From assembly GCA_022818135.1 (NCBI GenBank), contig JAFMSR010000017.1, forward strand, positions 15,151,011-15,215,010: 64,000 nt of DNA, read 5' to 3'. Under the pieces are notes generated by a model, which was given only the letters and a program-made list of their open reading frames with translations, did not search any database and was not told the origin of the DNA. This document shows, piece after piece, positions 11,737 to 22,329 of this stretch; within the stretch, counting starts at the first letter, position 1, and the number at the start of each line of letters is the position of its first letter. Position numbers and translations under genes: made by a program. The stretch comes from Saxidomus purpurata. Lineage: Eukaryota > Mollusca > Bivalvia > Venerida > Veneridae.

Positions 11737-11810
11737 CAGTTGACTCTCGTTATCTCGAATTTCAATGGACCAGGCCTTTTACTTCGAGATAAACAAAGTT
11801 CGAGGTAAGA
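11737..11810. mobile_element. Pogo/Tigger-type transposon end (solo)
   Basis: A TA dinucleotide followed by CAGTTGACTCTCGTTATCTC and, ~50 bases on, the partly complementary 'cgagataaacaaagttcgag'. This matches the terminal inverted repeat style of pogo/Tigger MITEs. The matching right end was not found before 12200, so it is probably truncated. Confidence 0.4.
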
Positions 11811-12225
11811 GGAGGGGCTTTTAGTTTTTTTTGTTTTTTTTTACGTATACGGACGAAAAGTTCTCAAATTTCCCTGTTTTCAAGACAGACAATTATGTGT
11901 ATTTATTTACTGGTGCAAATTTTCCCTAAAACATGGGAACACAAATTCAATTTTCATTGCATTTTATTTTTGCATCTACCCAATTAGCATTCAATAATAA
12001 ATATCAAGCACATCTACATACATGTACTTGTATCGGCCCGAGCGAAAACGAAAGGACGCATCGGGCGAAAGTGAAAGTAGCGTATCTTGAACCGGAAGTC
12101 AGAACATTCGTATATTCTAAACATAAGAACAGGATCTAACTACAAAACTAAATTTTTACAGACTGATACATTTGTTCAGAAATAATCTTTTTAATAAAGC
12201 GCAATCACTATTATTATTTTACCTC

Positions 12226-12400
12226 TCAAATGAATTAAGTCTTTAAAGTAATTATCGCATTTTACATCATTAATTACACGTAGTTACCGGCAATTAAAGT
12301 ACATTTGTAAATTCATAAAAACAAACAACAGTCATTACGACACGTGGGAATTGGCATGACAACGTCTCACCTTTGCTTTGACCCGCCGCACCATTGATCC
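12226..12400. repeat. Direct repeat C, copy 1
   Basis: About 170 bases nearly identical to 13198-13370 (offset 972): both run from 'attaagtctttaaagtaatt' through 'acacgtagttaccggcaa' and 'ggcatgacaacgtctcacct' to 'ccgccgcaccattgatccg'. Differences are few single bases and a short deletion. Copy 1 is cut off at its right end by the repeat at 12401. Confidence 0.85.
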
Positions 12401-12597
12401 GCAACCAGAGTTCTGCATGGAATGGAATTCTTTGAACAATTTTGATAGAGCTTCATGCAAGGAACATCCCTGCAAAGTCTCATCAACATTGGCAAGGTGG
12501 TTTCGTTTGAATGAAATGGTGGACGGACGGACGGACACCAGATGGAATGTGATCCTAATACCGCACCCTGGCACTTTGTGCCAGGTGAGCTAATAAA
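12401..12597 (-). repeat. Bivalve-type dispersed element, minus copy, ends in a palindrome
   Basis: Reverse complement of the head of the element at 16521-16745: shared words are 'gagctcacctggcacaaag', the 'cgtccgtccgtcc' run, 'aactttgcagggatg', 'catgaagctctatcaa' and 'gcagaactctggttgc'. The terminal word cctggcactttgtgccagg (12569-12587) is a 19-base palindrome. It is inserted at or next to the end of repeat C copy 1. Confidence 0.75.
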
Positions 12598-12599
12598 AA

Positions 12600-13197
12600 A
12601 GAAATACTCCACTTTTTAAATACTTTCATATTATAGGGGAGTAATAACAAAATTTTATAAAAAATAATAAAATGTAAATTTCCAATAGGCATCTAACTCT
12701 ACGTAATGGGTCCTTTTGTTCCTTGAATAAATCTGTAACAGGTTCAATATGGACGGAAAACGTTCCACTTCTTTCAGTTCAGGTCAAAGTTGGGGGTCCA
12801 AAGTGGAATGGAACAGACTTTAATAGTAATACCACATGTTTCATAATTGAGATTTTTTTTAATTGATTTTACTTAAAAATCAAAATATATTAAATTCAAT
12901 TACCATCAAATTTAGTTGATTTGATTGCGCTCTTTAACATAAAATATACGAAAAGGTGATTCATTTATTAATAAAAAGAATTATTAGATATAGACAATAA
13001 TCGAGCATATATAGATTAATAGTAGTTTTGGCAAAGTGGAATAATGATAGTTAATTCAATATAATGCTATAAACACAGGTAGATAATCATATCATTGTGT
13101 AAAAATCATATATAATACCTTATAAGTGCTGTAGCGGTATACATGCTAGAAATTTAGATGTAAGATTAATTGATTGTAATCAGTCATATACGAATGC
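12600..13197. other. Non-coding interval between the two C repeats
   Basis: AT-rich, no coding region or recognisable element. Bracketed by the two 170-base direct repeats, so it could be the inside of a small retroelement, but no primer-binding site or target duplication was seen. Confidence 0.3.
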
Positions 13198-13370
13198 TCA
13201 AATAAATTAAGTCTTTAAAGTAATTATCGCATTTTTCATCATTAATTACACGTAGTTACCGGCAAATAAAGTAAATTCATAAAAACAAACAACAATCATT
13301 ACGACACGTGTGAATTGGCATGACAACGTCTCACCTTTGATTTGACCCGCCGCACCATTGATCCGCCGGC
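13198..13370. repeat. Direct repeat C, copy 2
   Basis: Partner of 12226-12400. Here the sequence continues past 'ccattgatccg' into 'ccggcgactttcgcac' instead of the inserted element, which shows what lay beyond the break in copy 1. Confidence 0.85.
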
Positions 13371-13439
13371 GACTTTCGCACTTCGACTTAACGAGTTGAC
13401 AATACACTGGAATCTGATTGAAGGGTTGACTATTTTCCA

Positions 13440-14817
13440 TTTTGGTTAGGCCTTTGCTATTCAGTTAATTGCAAATTAAATATGTAGCTTATATCCTCGG
13501 TAGTGTAAATGTTACATTTTGCAGTTTTTCATTCCGAGGAACCAAAAGATGTTGAGGTAATAGCTGAAAAATACATAAAAAAGTTACATGGCAGAATGAT
13601 ACAGACTCCCTATCATTCTATGCTTTATTTCTATGTCATGTCATAATAACTTTTTTTTAAAATGTAAGTGATTCAACGATCATGCAGCAGATAATTCACT
13701 GTATTTTGCACTAAATGCAGGTCAGTAATATAAAAACTTACCAGATGGCTTTCAGCACGTGTCTGTATTGACCAATCAAATCTAATTATGGGCTAACACA
13801 GTCATAATACAAGACAGGGCTATAGCCCGCTAAAGTACGTACCGCTATCGCGTAGGTATAGTGTATTTCAAGTTATTTATGTGTATTTTGCTGTCTGCCT
13901 TGACTGAATTTCATCAATAGTAGAATAATATGAATAAAGAAGTGTTATGGAATAGGGTTTATGAAACCCATGTTAACAGGGACATTGAAGAATATAAGTA
14001 AATATTCCAGATTCGTTTTGTTTAAAAATTCCGATGTTAATTTACAAAAAAAATGATAACCATCCCCACAAAAGATGTAAACCGACATCCATTGTTTCAA
14101 TTCTGTTCCTATGATATGGTTAAATATATGTAATTTTCACTCGTTCAAATTACAAAATGTACGTTTTATAATATGTGTATATAAATAAAGGTACTGTTCT
14201 GTTCTGTTTTAGTACGATTAAGTGGGCAAATAATCCGTTGTCAGGAGTGTTATCAATAGATACACATCCAAGGCCAAATCAGACACTGCGTGTACACACA
14301 TTTCATTTAAATAAGACTTGATTTCACGAGGCTAAGTATTGTGAAGGATATTTTTTACAAGATTTGTATAAAACGTGGTCATATCGGTAAGTTGTATCAC
14401 AATTAGCATTATACAATATTTAAAATGAAAAATATAGCATAAACTTTTATTACAGCTCTGACTAATATACGATGATATACTGCAGCTAAAATACAACAAA
14501 GCTGTACAATTTAAACACATATATTTCGTGGCAGTGCTAAAAAAAGAATACTAACAAATGCAGTGGATAATAACTGCCCAGTACTCACCAGACCTAGAAT
14601 TAAAACTTTGGACATTTTCCACTTTCATGCTCCATTATTACAGATTACTAAATCCAACTTCAAAAGGTGAAATTTATAGACTAAGGTGTAGTAAAAAATA
14701 ACATTTGTGAGATGTTTTACTTTTTCATTTTATGAAATACCTGCATAATGCAAACGTACTAACCTAAAAAGTCCTGGTTTTGAGATAAAAAAGGGGGACT
14801 TTATATATACACTTGTT
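13440..14817. other. Non-coding interval upstream of peptide gene 2
   Basis: No gene recognised. Probably holds the promoter and untranslated first exon of the peptide gene at 14938; the exon itself could not be located. Confidence 0.3.
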
Positions 14818-14902
14818 GAATTGTGATCAATCGGAACATCACTCGGCTTTTTCCGTTATTTCTACGGAAAAAGCCGAGTGATGTTCCGATTGGAATTGTG
14901 AT
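14818..14902. mobile_element. 65-bp perfect fold-back insertion with 10-bp target duplication
   Basis: 14828-14855 and 14865-14892 are perfect 28-bp inverted repeats (caatcggaacatcactcgg...) around the 9-base loop ttatttcta. The insertion is flanked exactly by the direct repeat gaattgtgat at 14818-14827 and 14893-14902. Removing the 65 bases and one repeat restores an uninterrupted pyrimidine-rich intron end before the acceptor at 14915-14916. A 10-bp duplication is typical of Mutator-like elements; no transposase is encoded. Confidence 0.85.
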
Positions 14903-14937
14903 GTCTCTCTTTCCAGACAATAGTAGCAAGAGCAGAC

Positions 14938-15252
14938 ATGAATGTTGCACACATACTATGTGTTATTCTTATATCACTTCTGCTCCTATATGACATCAGA
15001 TCTGTGTCGTCACGAAAATGCAAGTACAGTAAAAAGCATGGGCGCTGTAAAGACATAAGACAGGGAGGTGAGATAGGGAGATGCTCCAGAGAAGGAGGAT
15101 GGTGTCAAACGTATGGCAAGCGCTGTAGATGCCATACCTATCAACCGATGCTACTGATAGATAGTCGTACCCGGACTCCTACACCGAGAGAGGAAACGTT
15201 AATCCGGAAACCAGTTATTAAAATTACTGTCAACGGCTACCCTTTGGATTAA
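14938..15252 (+). CDS. Secreted cationic six-cysteine peptide 2
   Basis: 104 residues, paralogue of 9786-10088. Signal peptide residues 1-25 (MNVAHILCVILISLLLLYDI, then SVSS). Mature peptide cysteines at 28, 37, 49, 56, 63 and 65: C-x8-C-x11-C-x6-C-x6-C-x-C. The first loop is three residues shorter than in paralogue 1; all other spacings are identical. Shared landmarks are GRCS, RCRC/HCRC, the PML after the last Cys, and a tail with PVIKITVNG matching PYIRIKVNK. Strongly basic. The acceptor (tctttccag) at 14916 is 21 bases before the ATG, the same layout as paralogue 1, so the 5' intron predates the duplication. Likely secreted and disulfide-stabilised; a defence role is inference only. Confidence 0.8.
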   Translation: MNVAHILCVILISLLLLYDIRSVSSRKCKYSKKHGRCKDIRQGGEIGRCSREGGWCQTYGKRCRCHTYQPMLLIDSRTRTPTPREETLIRKPVIKITVNGYPLD

Positions 15253-15284
15253 GTAAATAACTTCACCAACTTCTTCACTTTCAG

Positions 15285-15577
15285 TACCTTCTATTAGAAT
15301 TACAGTCAACATAGAGAACAATAACATGTTGAAAAACAAAAATTTAAGATGTGCGAAAAGTTTGGAATTACGTTGGCACTATTTTCTTTTATTTTATTTT
15401 CTGGATACAATTGCGAATACAAGTTGTGCAAGTTTAGAATGTGTTGTCTCTTACAGATTCATTTGCAACAAAGTGGAGTTTCACTTAGTTCTAAGTTATA
15501 TTGAGTGTACGGATCGGTCGTTACGCTTACTCTTAAGGAGTATCCTATTTTTTATCTCTAGCTGTCTTAGTGTATAA
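15285..15577 (+). other. Possible alternative C-terminal exon or decayed tail copy of peptide gene 2
   Basis: After the acceptor-like ttcactttcag (15284), the frame from 15287 reads PSIRITVNIENNNMLKNKNL and stays open to a stop at 15575-15577. PSIRITVN repeats the tail motif of both peptides (PYIRIKVN, PVIKITVN) 75 bases after its in-frame occurrence in peptide 2. The downstream part (RWHYFLLFYFLDTIANTSCA...) has no counterpart. Either an alternative last exon or a duplicated 3' end now in the 3' UTR. Confidence 0.3.
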
Positions 15578-15579
15578 CC

Positions 15580-16120
15580 GAATGTTTGCAGATTAAGATC
15601 ACAAGAGCGTACTCCTCTAAACAACTAAAGTGAATTAAAGCACTGAAAGTGCTGACAAGAAGGAGCTCACTGCGAAATTGAGCACAAGGTGATATTTATA
15701 TTACAGACAAAGAGTGATCCTTTGTGTCAATACTTTGCTTACAGTACTTGCTTTTAGTTATTGTCTGTTTATTTTAATCACACTACAGTTCATTGATAAC
15801 ACATTATGTTGCTGTTGTTTTTAAATATTTTAAAATCCCTCAAGGGATCCTACATAGTAAAAACTGTTATGCTTGAGACTTTTTGACAAAGTAAAAATAC
15901 AGTGCCTTTAAATTGTATGTAGCCAGCTTTGTTTATGACACATCTTTCAGGAATACGTAACACGACCTACTCCGCACTTTACATGAAATTCTCTATCATT
16001 TCCCGAAATTTTCACGAAACCTGAAAATTAAGTGTAGGTGCATTTACGCTTCCGTAAGGGACATTATGCTAACATAATAAAACATATAAATCAGGTCATT
16101 TTTTCATAAGGATGTCCGAC
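15580..16120. other. Non-coding interval
   Basis: No gene or repeat recognised; it likely begins with the 3' UTR of peptide gene 2. Confidence 0.3.
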
Positions 16121-16126
16121 CAGATC

Positions 16127-16255
16127 CGCCTCCGTGGTCGAGTAGTTAGAGTTGATGAAATAACCTCCGACTTTGTCTCTTTAATTGGAAAAGTTGGTAG
16201 TGTCTTGAGAAGATTCAGAGCCTATTACTGGTTCTTCCTATGACGATGTTATGTA
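16127..16255 (+). mobile_element. SINE fragment, family C-like
   Basis: 'ccgcctccgtggtcgagtag' followed by 'ggttagag'-like head and a body with 'ttactggttcttcctatgacg' (spelled with one change) resembles 53895-54120, where 'actggttcttcccaggaacg' occurs. The B-box is poor, so this is an old copy. Confidence 0.4.
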
Positions 16256-16520
16256 AACTGCCCGCCTGCTGAACTGCCAAATTACGGTTGAACTCATACA
16301 ACGATGTCCGACCAGAAATCATAAAAATAAGCAAAAGCAGCATTTATTTCTTGAGTGTCCGTCATGGCAAACAAATTTTCAGTGTCAAACACTGTTTGTT
16401 AACAATAAAGGTATACATGTGTTAATGTAATTATATATCATCTGCTTCATACAGACACTTTTGATACCCATTAACATGTGAAAAGATATCTTAACTTATG
16501 TATTGCAACCCACCACCTCA

Positions 16521-17527
16521 TTAGCTCACCTGGCACAAAGTGCCAGAGTGAGCTATTAGGATCGCATTCCGTCCGGCGTCCGTACGTCCGTCTGTCTGTC
16601 CGTCCGTCCACCATTTCCTTCAAACGACATCTCCTCTGAAACCACTGGGCCAATGTTGATGAAACTTTGCAGGGATGTACCTTGCATGAAGCTCTATCAA
16701 ACTTGTGCAGAAAATTCCATTCCATGCAGAACTCTGGTTGCTATGGCAACAAATAGGAAAAACTTTTAAAATCTTCTTCTCTGAAACCACAAGGCCTAGA
16801 GCTTAGATATTTGGCATGTAGCATTGTCTAGTGGACTTCTACCGAGATTTTTCAAATTATGAACCCCGGGTCAAAATTGACCCCGTGTGGTTGGTCACTT
16901 AGTTTTGCATAGGATTATATAGGAAAAACTTTAAAAATCTTCTTCTCTGAAACCACAAGGCCTAGAGCTTAGATATTTGGCATGTAGCATTGGCTAGTAG
17001 ACCTCTATCAAGATTGTTCAAATTATGACCCCCGGGTCAAAATTGACCCTGCATGGGGGTCACTTAGTTTTACATAGGCTAATATAGGAAAACCTTTAAA
17101 AATCTTTTTCTCTGAAACCACAAGGCCTAGAGCTTAGATATTTGGCATGTAGCATTGTTCAGTGGACCTCTACCAAGATTGTACAAATTACGCCCCTGTG
17201 ATCAAAATTGACCTTGCCTGGGGTGTCACTTAGTTTTACATAGGCTTATATATAGGAAAAAACTTTAAAAATCTTCTCTGAAACCACAAGGCCTAGAGCT
17301 TAGGATTATTTGAACAAATGTAGCATTGCCTAGAAGACCTCTTCAAAGTGTGTTCAAATTATGCCCCTTGGGTCAAAATTGACCATTCACTGCGGGGGGG
17401 GGGGTCATTTGTTTTACAAAGATGTATGTAGGAAAACCTATTTGGTATATAACATTGTCTAGTGATCTTCCACCAGGCAAGTGCACTTGTACCAAGGTGA
17501 GCGATATAGGGCCATCTTGGCCCACTT
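16521..17527 (+). repeat. Composite repeat element with ~165-bp tandem units
   Basis: Head 16521-16745 (gctcacctggcacaaagtgcc palindrome, then CCGTCCGTCC-rich). It is followed by four units starting near 16757, 16920, 17089 and 17254, each with 'aggaaaaactttaaaaatc', 'cctagagcttagatatttgg' and 'ggtcaaaattgacc'. A partial fifth unit starts near 17430. The element closes with 'caggcaagtgcacttg' and 'ccaaggtgagcgatat'. Start 'agctcacct' and end 'aggtgagc' are inverted. Not coding. The inverted head copy is at 12401-12597. Confidence 0.85.
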
Positions 17528-19180
17528 GTTTGAAAAAAATTGCAGGAACTTACTTCAATTTATTTACTCGCCGGATCGTCCTTTAACAAGAAATGTCTAC
17601 TTTGTACATGAAGTCAAACATGGCATCTCAAATATATTTTGGAAAACCGGGATATGGGCAAAAAAACCGGATAGTTTCACTTTGGTTATGGCAAATCGAG
17701 ATTGTCTCAAACTTATGAACTACTTTACGTATAGTGTTTCGAAATTTCATGCAACAGTTTCAACTCTTCTACTGGTAACTTCCCCGATTTTTGAAAGTTC
17801 TTAAAAGAAAATTTACAGAACTCAAACTCACATGTTTGTTGATTTTTCACAACCTTACCACCTCGGCAATTTGCACCCTACAGTTTCCTTTCATGGACCT
17901 ATATACACATGGATTGGCAACTTCCGAAAATCGATAATGCGATATACAAACTATTGAGCCATACATTTTTAAGTAGACACAATCAAATTTGATTTCTTTT
18001 TTACGTTATTGCCCGATTCGTTCCAAGATGGAGGACGGGCGGAAGCTTGTCTTTCTCGATTTCCTTCTACACCGCGCTGACAAAATTTTCAACAAAATCG
18101 ATAAAAGTTACGCAGTATGAATAAAGATATAGGTTGGAATAAGACAAAAGTTACAGAACCTTAACAATTTGGCAAAGTAGATGGTAAATGTAAGCAGAAT
18201 TCAATGATATCCTGTTTATTGATAGACTGTGTTTTTACGGATTGGTAGTATATACATGATTTATGGTGAACCTGTTTACTGTGAGTGTTAAAGCTTTCGG
18301 TTTAAGACAAAGAGGTATCATAAAATTGTCAAGACCGCAAGGTAGCAGTATACTTCTTAGAGTTATATGGTTGTTCTGAAGATATTTCTATGCGTAACAG
18401 TGGTGTCTCTTTATGTCGCAAGATAAAGGGCTTTATCACTGAAAGAGAGATCGATCGACGTAAAAAGGGTACTAGTCTTATAAAGCTAGATTTTCAAGCG
18501 TGCTAGTTTTGGCCAATCACAGCTATTCAAGCAATTTACTTCGTATCGGAAAATGCTTGCACCTGTTAATATTCTACGCAATGTTCGCTATTCTTCAAAT
18601 TAGATACTTTCTTACCTGATAAATGTTAGTCAGTTTCGGGGAAGAGGGGCGAAAAGCCACAAATCAACCACCATAGCATGTACGGCAAGTGTTTGGAACG
18701 ATATATCACGAATGCAATAGGGTGAAACTGCGATGAAGTGAACATACGAAGGAGGTACTTTTGTCTATTTTGGCCGATATCCACTTAAGGCGAACCCAGC
18801 GGACATACTGTTGCTGATTTCTGTCATGTCGTGCTGTCGAGCTTTGGAGGGGCATAGTAACATTCAACGTTAAATAGATCATAATTATAGCATGTTGTTA
18901 TTTTTGTCAAACTCGGGCTATTCTAAAAAAAAGTTTTTCAATGCAGGGAGTTGACTCGACCGAATACCTTAGTAATAATGTATCTATCTGGAAAACTATC
19001 TGTATCTTACACTTGACTCGACATAATTCAACATGTTATCTTTATGACCTGGATATCATACGCGGCGGTAAGTGAAGTACTGACCTAAAACATATAAGAT
19101 TGCAGATGAAATCTTACATGCTGTTTTGCACGACACCATTTAATGATTTTTACTTCTACCCAATATTAATGTTATGCTTT
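17528..19180. other. Non-coding interval
   Basis: 1.6 kb without a convincing exon. The longest open frame, 17481-17804, starts inside the repeat element and shows no motif or similarity I recognise. Confidence 0.35.
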
Positions 19181-19184
19181 TTAG

Positions 19185-19580
19185 TGAAATACTGAAATAT
19201 ATCACTAAAATAAAATTGATATTTCACTGTTTCAAAGCAGTGAAAATATCAAAATCTTCAAACCGGATTGACGTCAAAAAGTATACCGAGCGAAACGAAA
19301 CCAAACGACGATGACCTCATGTGTGCACTGCTTTCGGATGACGTTTCCAGCGGTTTTCGTCATTCATTGAAAAAAAAACTCAAGAAAGGTAGAGCTTTAA
19401 ACATACAATAAACAGAACAATTGTTTGTATCGATGTTATATCACGTTAATTTCACTCGTGAACACATAAAGTAGTTATTTTCACTCGTGGGGCAATCATT
19501 ACTTTTGGTGCCCACTCGATGAAATTATAACGTTATATTACACTGAAACCAACAATTAACATCTATTTCTTATCCGAGAA
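19185..19580. mobile_element. Fold-back/MITE cluster
   Basis: 19218-19255 forms a hairpin: gatatttcactg and cagtgaaaatatc around an 8-base loop (one bulged A). 19430-19550 shows 'gttatatcacgttaatttca' with the inverted partner 'gaaattataacgttata' about 80 bases on. Both fit short non-autonomous DNA elements. Confidence 0.45.
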
Positions 19581-20520
19581 GTTATAAGCGGACAGGGGAG
19601 AAAACAAGACGAAACTGGTATACATGTAGAACGCATACCAATGCAGCAAGATGCAAAAACAAATACGTACTGATGTTGCTCAATACACTACGATTGACAA
19701 ACGTTAGTTGCACCACGGGCCTCATACGGGGTATGTGGCAACACTGCAAAATCATTAGGTTCGAATACTGTAAATGCAGTTTCTACTGTTTTCTATATAA
19801 AATCGCTTAATTACAGCTCCTTTTTATCATGATTTCCAGTCTTTCACGTCTTCCACAGTAACCATATTTCGACGCGCTATCCATATTTAAACATAAAATA
19901 AAGTAAAAACAGGATGATAGTCATGAAACAGGAAGCCTTGGTCATGTAACAGAAATATGTTGTGTAAAAAACATATATCTACAAGTAGGAATGCAAGGCT
20001 ACCACAATTCACTTTCGTTAAGCTAACTCTTTAGATTTAGTCATACAAACCTGTAAGATGGATTAAAAACCCCTGAATTGGATCCTTTTTATTAACTGAA
20101 TATCAAAAAAAAGAAAATAAGGCATGAAAATAGCCTTTAAACATGGAGGATAATGGAACTCCTTCCCTAATAACAGATATGACAAGTATAGGTCCATTTC
20201 AACTGCAAGAAATTGGTGGCTTATTTTTCAGAGCGGTTTATTTTCAAGACCGACTAATTATCGAGATTTTAGTGTATGTCATTGAGTCGGACACGTAACC
20301 CCAGCTAAAGGGAGCGGCTCTGTTTATTGATATCTTATCCAAAAAAAAGGTTCAAACAACAACTGCAAGCTATGAAAAGAAGATAAACGTCACATACCAT
20401 ACATTTGTGTATAATTTATTTCATTTATTATCACACAAATATGTGTGTTATGGTATTGGTCTGTGGCACCAAAGACTCCGTCACGGTATACCATTTCCTT
20501 AATTGTATTACTTGAGAAAA
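19581..20520. repeat. Block A, copy 2
   Basis: Partner of 5473-6880, same orientation, without the ~500-base insertion. No remnant of sterol reductase exons 6 or 7 borders this copy, so the duplication did not include them or they were lost. Confidence 0.7.
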
Positions 20521-21370
20521 CTTAAGGTAGAATACTATGTGTGGCATATTAAAACTCGCCATTTTTACGTGTTCATGTCGGTACAAATTCAAATCCCTTC
20601 AAAAGGATGAATATATAATGTACAACAGTAGAGGGAATTAGGTTAGAACATGGTCATAAAGTGACCCAAGTTGAAAATAGTCCGATATATGATCCTTGAT
20701 TGGTCAAAGGTAGCTTTGGAGAGAATCGCCGATGCGTAAAGGAAGAACTACTATTCGATTGTTCTATCGAAACGGACGTATTTAACGATATAGTGCGAAA
20801 ACCTGTTATGACTATTTAACAGGATATTTTCCGCATATACCAATATGGTGTCAGTGCATACCACAACATTGAATATCCATGCCTAATAACAAGACGTACG
20901 TACGAAATTTGACTGAAATCACAGAGTAGATGCGATTGTTTTGAAGCTTCTAGTTCTATCCCCACGTGGATCACGCCGCACTTCCTAAAATTCACAGAAT
21001 GAACGTATAATGTCGGGGCAGCCATATTAAGCTCGCTTTTGACAGGACGTTGGTAACCTTTCAACCGCCAATGAACTGACAAGTAGAACGTGTAACATAT
21101 TTGGGATTCAGAGATAAATTGGACAATACTGCATGAAAAAGATCAATAAAATGCTCTTGCGTTTTCAGTCTAAGGTCATATCTACCAACAAAATGTGTTG
21201 TTACCTCAAAAGTAATGTTTATTATGAGTGTAGTGTATTTATACTTCCCCGACCAGCGAATAACGGTCGATATTGCGGGTAACATATTTGATAAGAAAAA
21301 CAAGGATTACGTTTGTTTTCCTAACGCACATGCTATGGTACGGACTTCATCACAATTAGGGAATCAGCGC
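20521..21370. other. Non-coding interval
   Basis: No gene or repeat recognised. Minus-strand open frames at 20816-21082 and 21061-21303 overlap each other and carry no recognisable motif. Confidence 0.3.
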
Positions 21371-21371
21371 G

Positions 21372-21448
21372 TAAGCAGCCGGTGAGCTCAGTCGGGAGAG
21401 CATGCACCCTGTAAGCGAAGGGTCCTGGATTCGAGTCTCGGTCAAGGT
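21372..21448 (+). mobile_element. tRNA-like sequence (SINE head or tRNA pseudogene)
   Basis: A-box-like tgagctcagtcgggagagc and B-box-like ggattcgagtctc with tRNA-like spacing. The anticodon arm and acceptor stem do not pair, so this is not a functional tRNA. Confidence 0.5.
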
Positions 21449-22329
21449 TTACATTTTTTCGCACCGTTTGACATTTTGCGCCTTCTAAATGCATGAAGAT
21501 TAAACTTAAGAGGAAGTTTTACTATGATTCTAGCTACCCATCTCTTTCATATACTCAAAATCGCCCTGACCATTTTTTTTAAAGATAGTTCTTGTTAATA
21601 TATTCAGACTAAACAAAATATAAAAAGCATTGATTCATACCTAGGACCCGCATATCTTTAACTCAACACACGTTCCAGCTGTGTCGCAGTGTCCTAAAGT
21701 CTCAATGGATATGATATATGACTTTGAACTTAATGCCTTTGGCATGTTTGCGGTTGTGTGTATTGCTTTGAGGGTGCGCGTTAATCTATAATATACTGTT
21801 AAAATGATTTGAGTAAATTTTAGGGATATACATTCGCTTAAAATTGTCGTTAGCGGTGTGTTTTATATGGGATTCTACAGTAAACCAGTATATAAAAAGA
21901 ACAGAATAATGCATAAGCTTTGAACTAGCCTCTGATAATTCTCGTTATTTCCTAAACGTTGGCATACTTCCCTTAAACATTAACTTAATTGTTTGTAAAA
22001 ACATTGAAGTAAACACAAACTATTTTTTGAATATTTAGTGTTTATCTTCATATGACGAAACAAAGTCAACGAAGTTATATTCGAAAATTAACAGCTCTAA
22101 CAATCCGTGAACTTGATGCGTAATTCATACATCTCGGAATTTACCCGTGCTTGAGGCTGTGTTTCTTTCTATAAGACAGCTGTATGAATTACTGTATATA
22201 TCTGTCCGTTAGCTGTCCCGACATTCCGGCAATGATTAAAAAACAAACAAGAAGACGCGGCAATGCCGCCAAAGCAGGTTTAAACAGCGCCTGTAGAAAT
22301 TGTAGAATTAAAAAAAAAACAGTCATCTT
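21449..22329. other. Non-coding interval
   Basis: Nothing recognised apart from AT-rich sequence leading into the tandem array. Confidence 0.3.

Noticed and set aside
16471..16725. Minus-strand 84-codon frame rich in Arg (RRTYGRR...)
   Set aside because: Produced by the CCGTCCGTCC header of a dispersed element; the same translation arises at 12335-12612.
21372..21448. Functional tRNA gene
   Set aside because: A and B boxes are present but the anticodon and acceptor stems do not pair.
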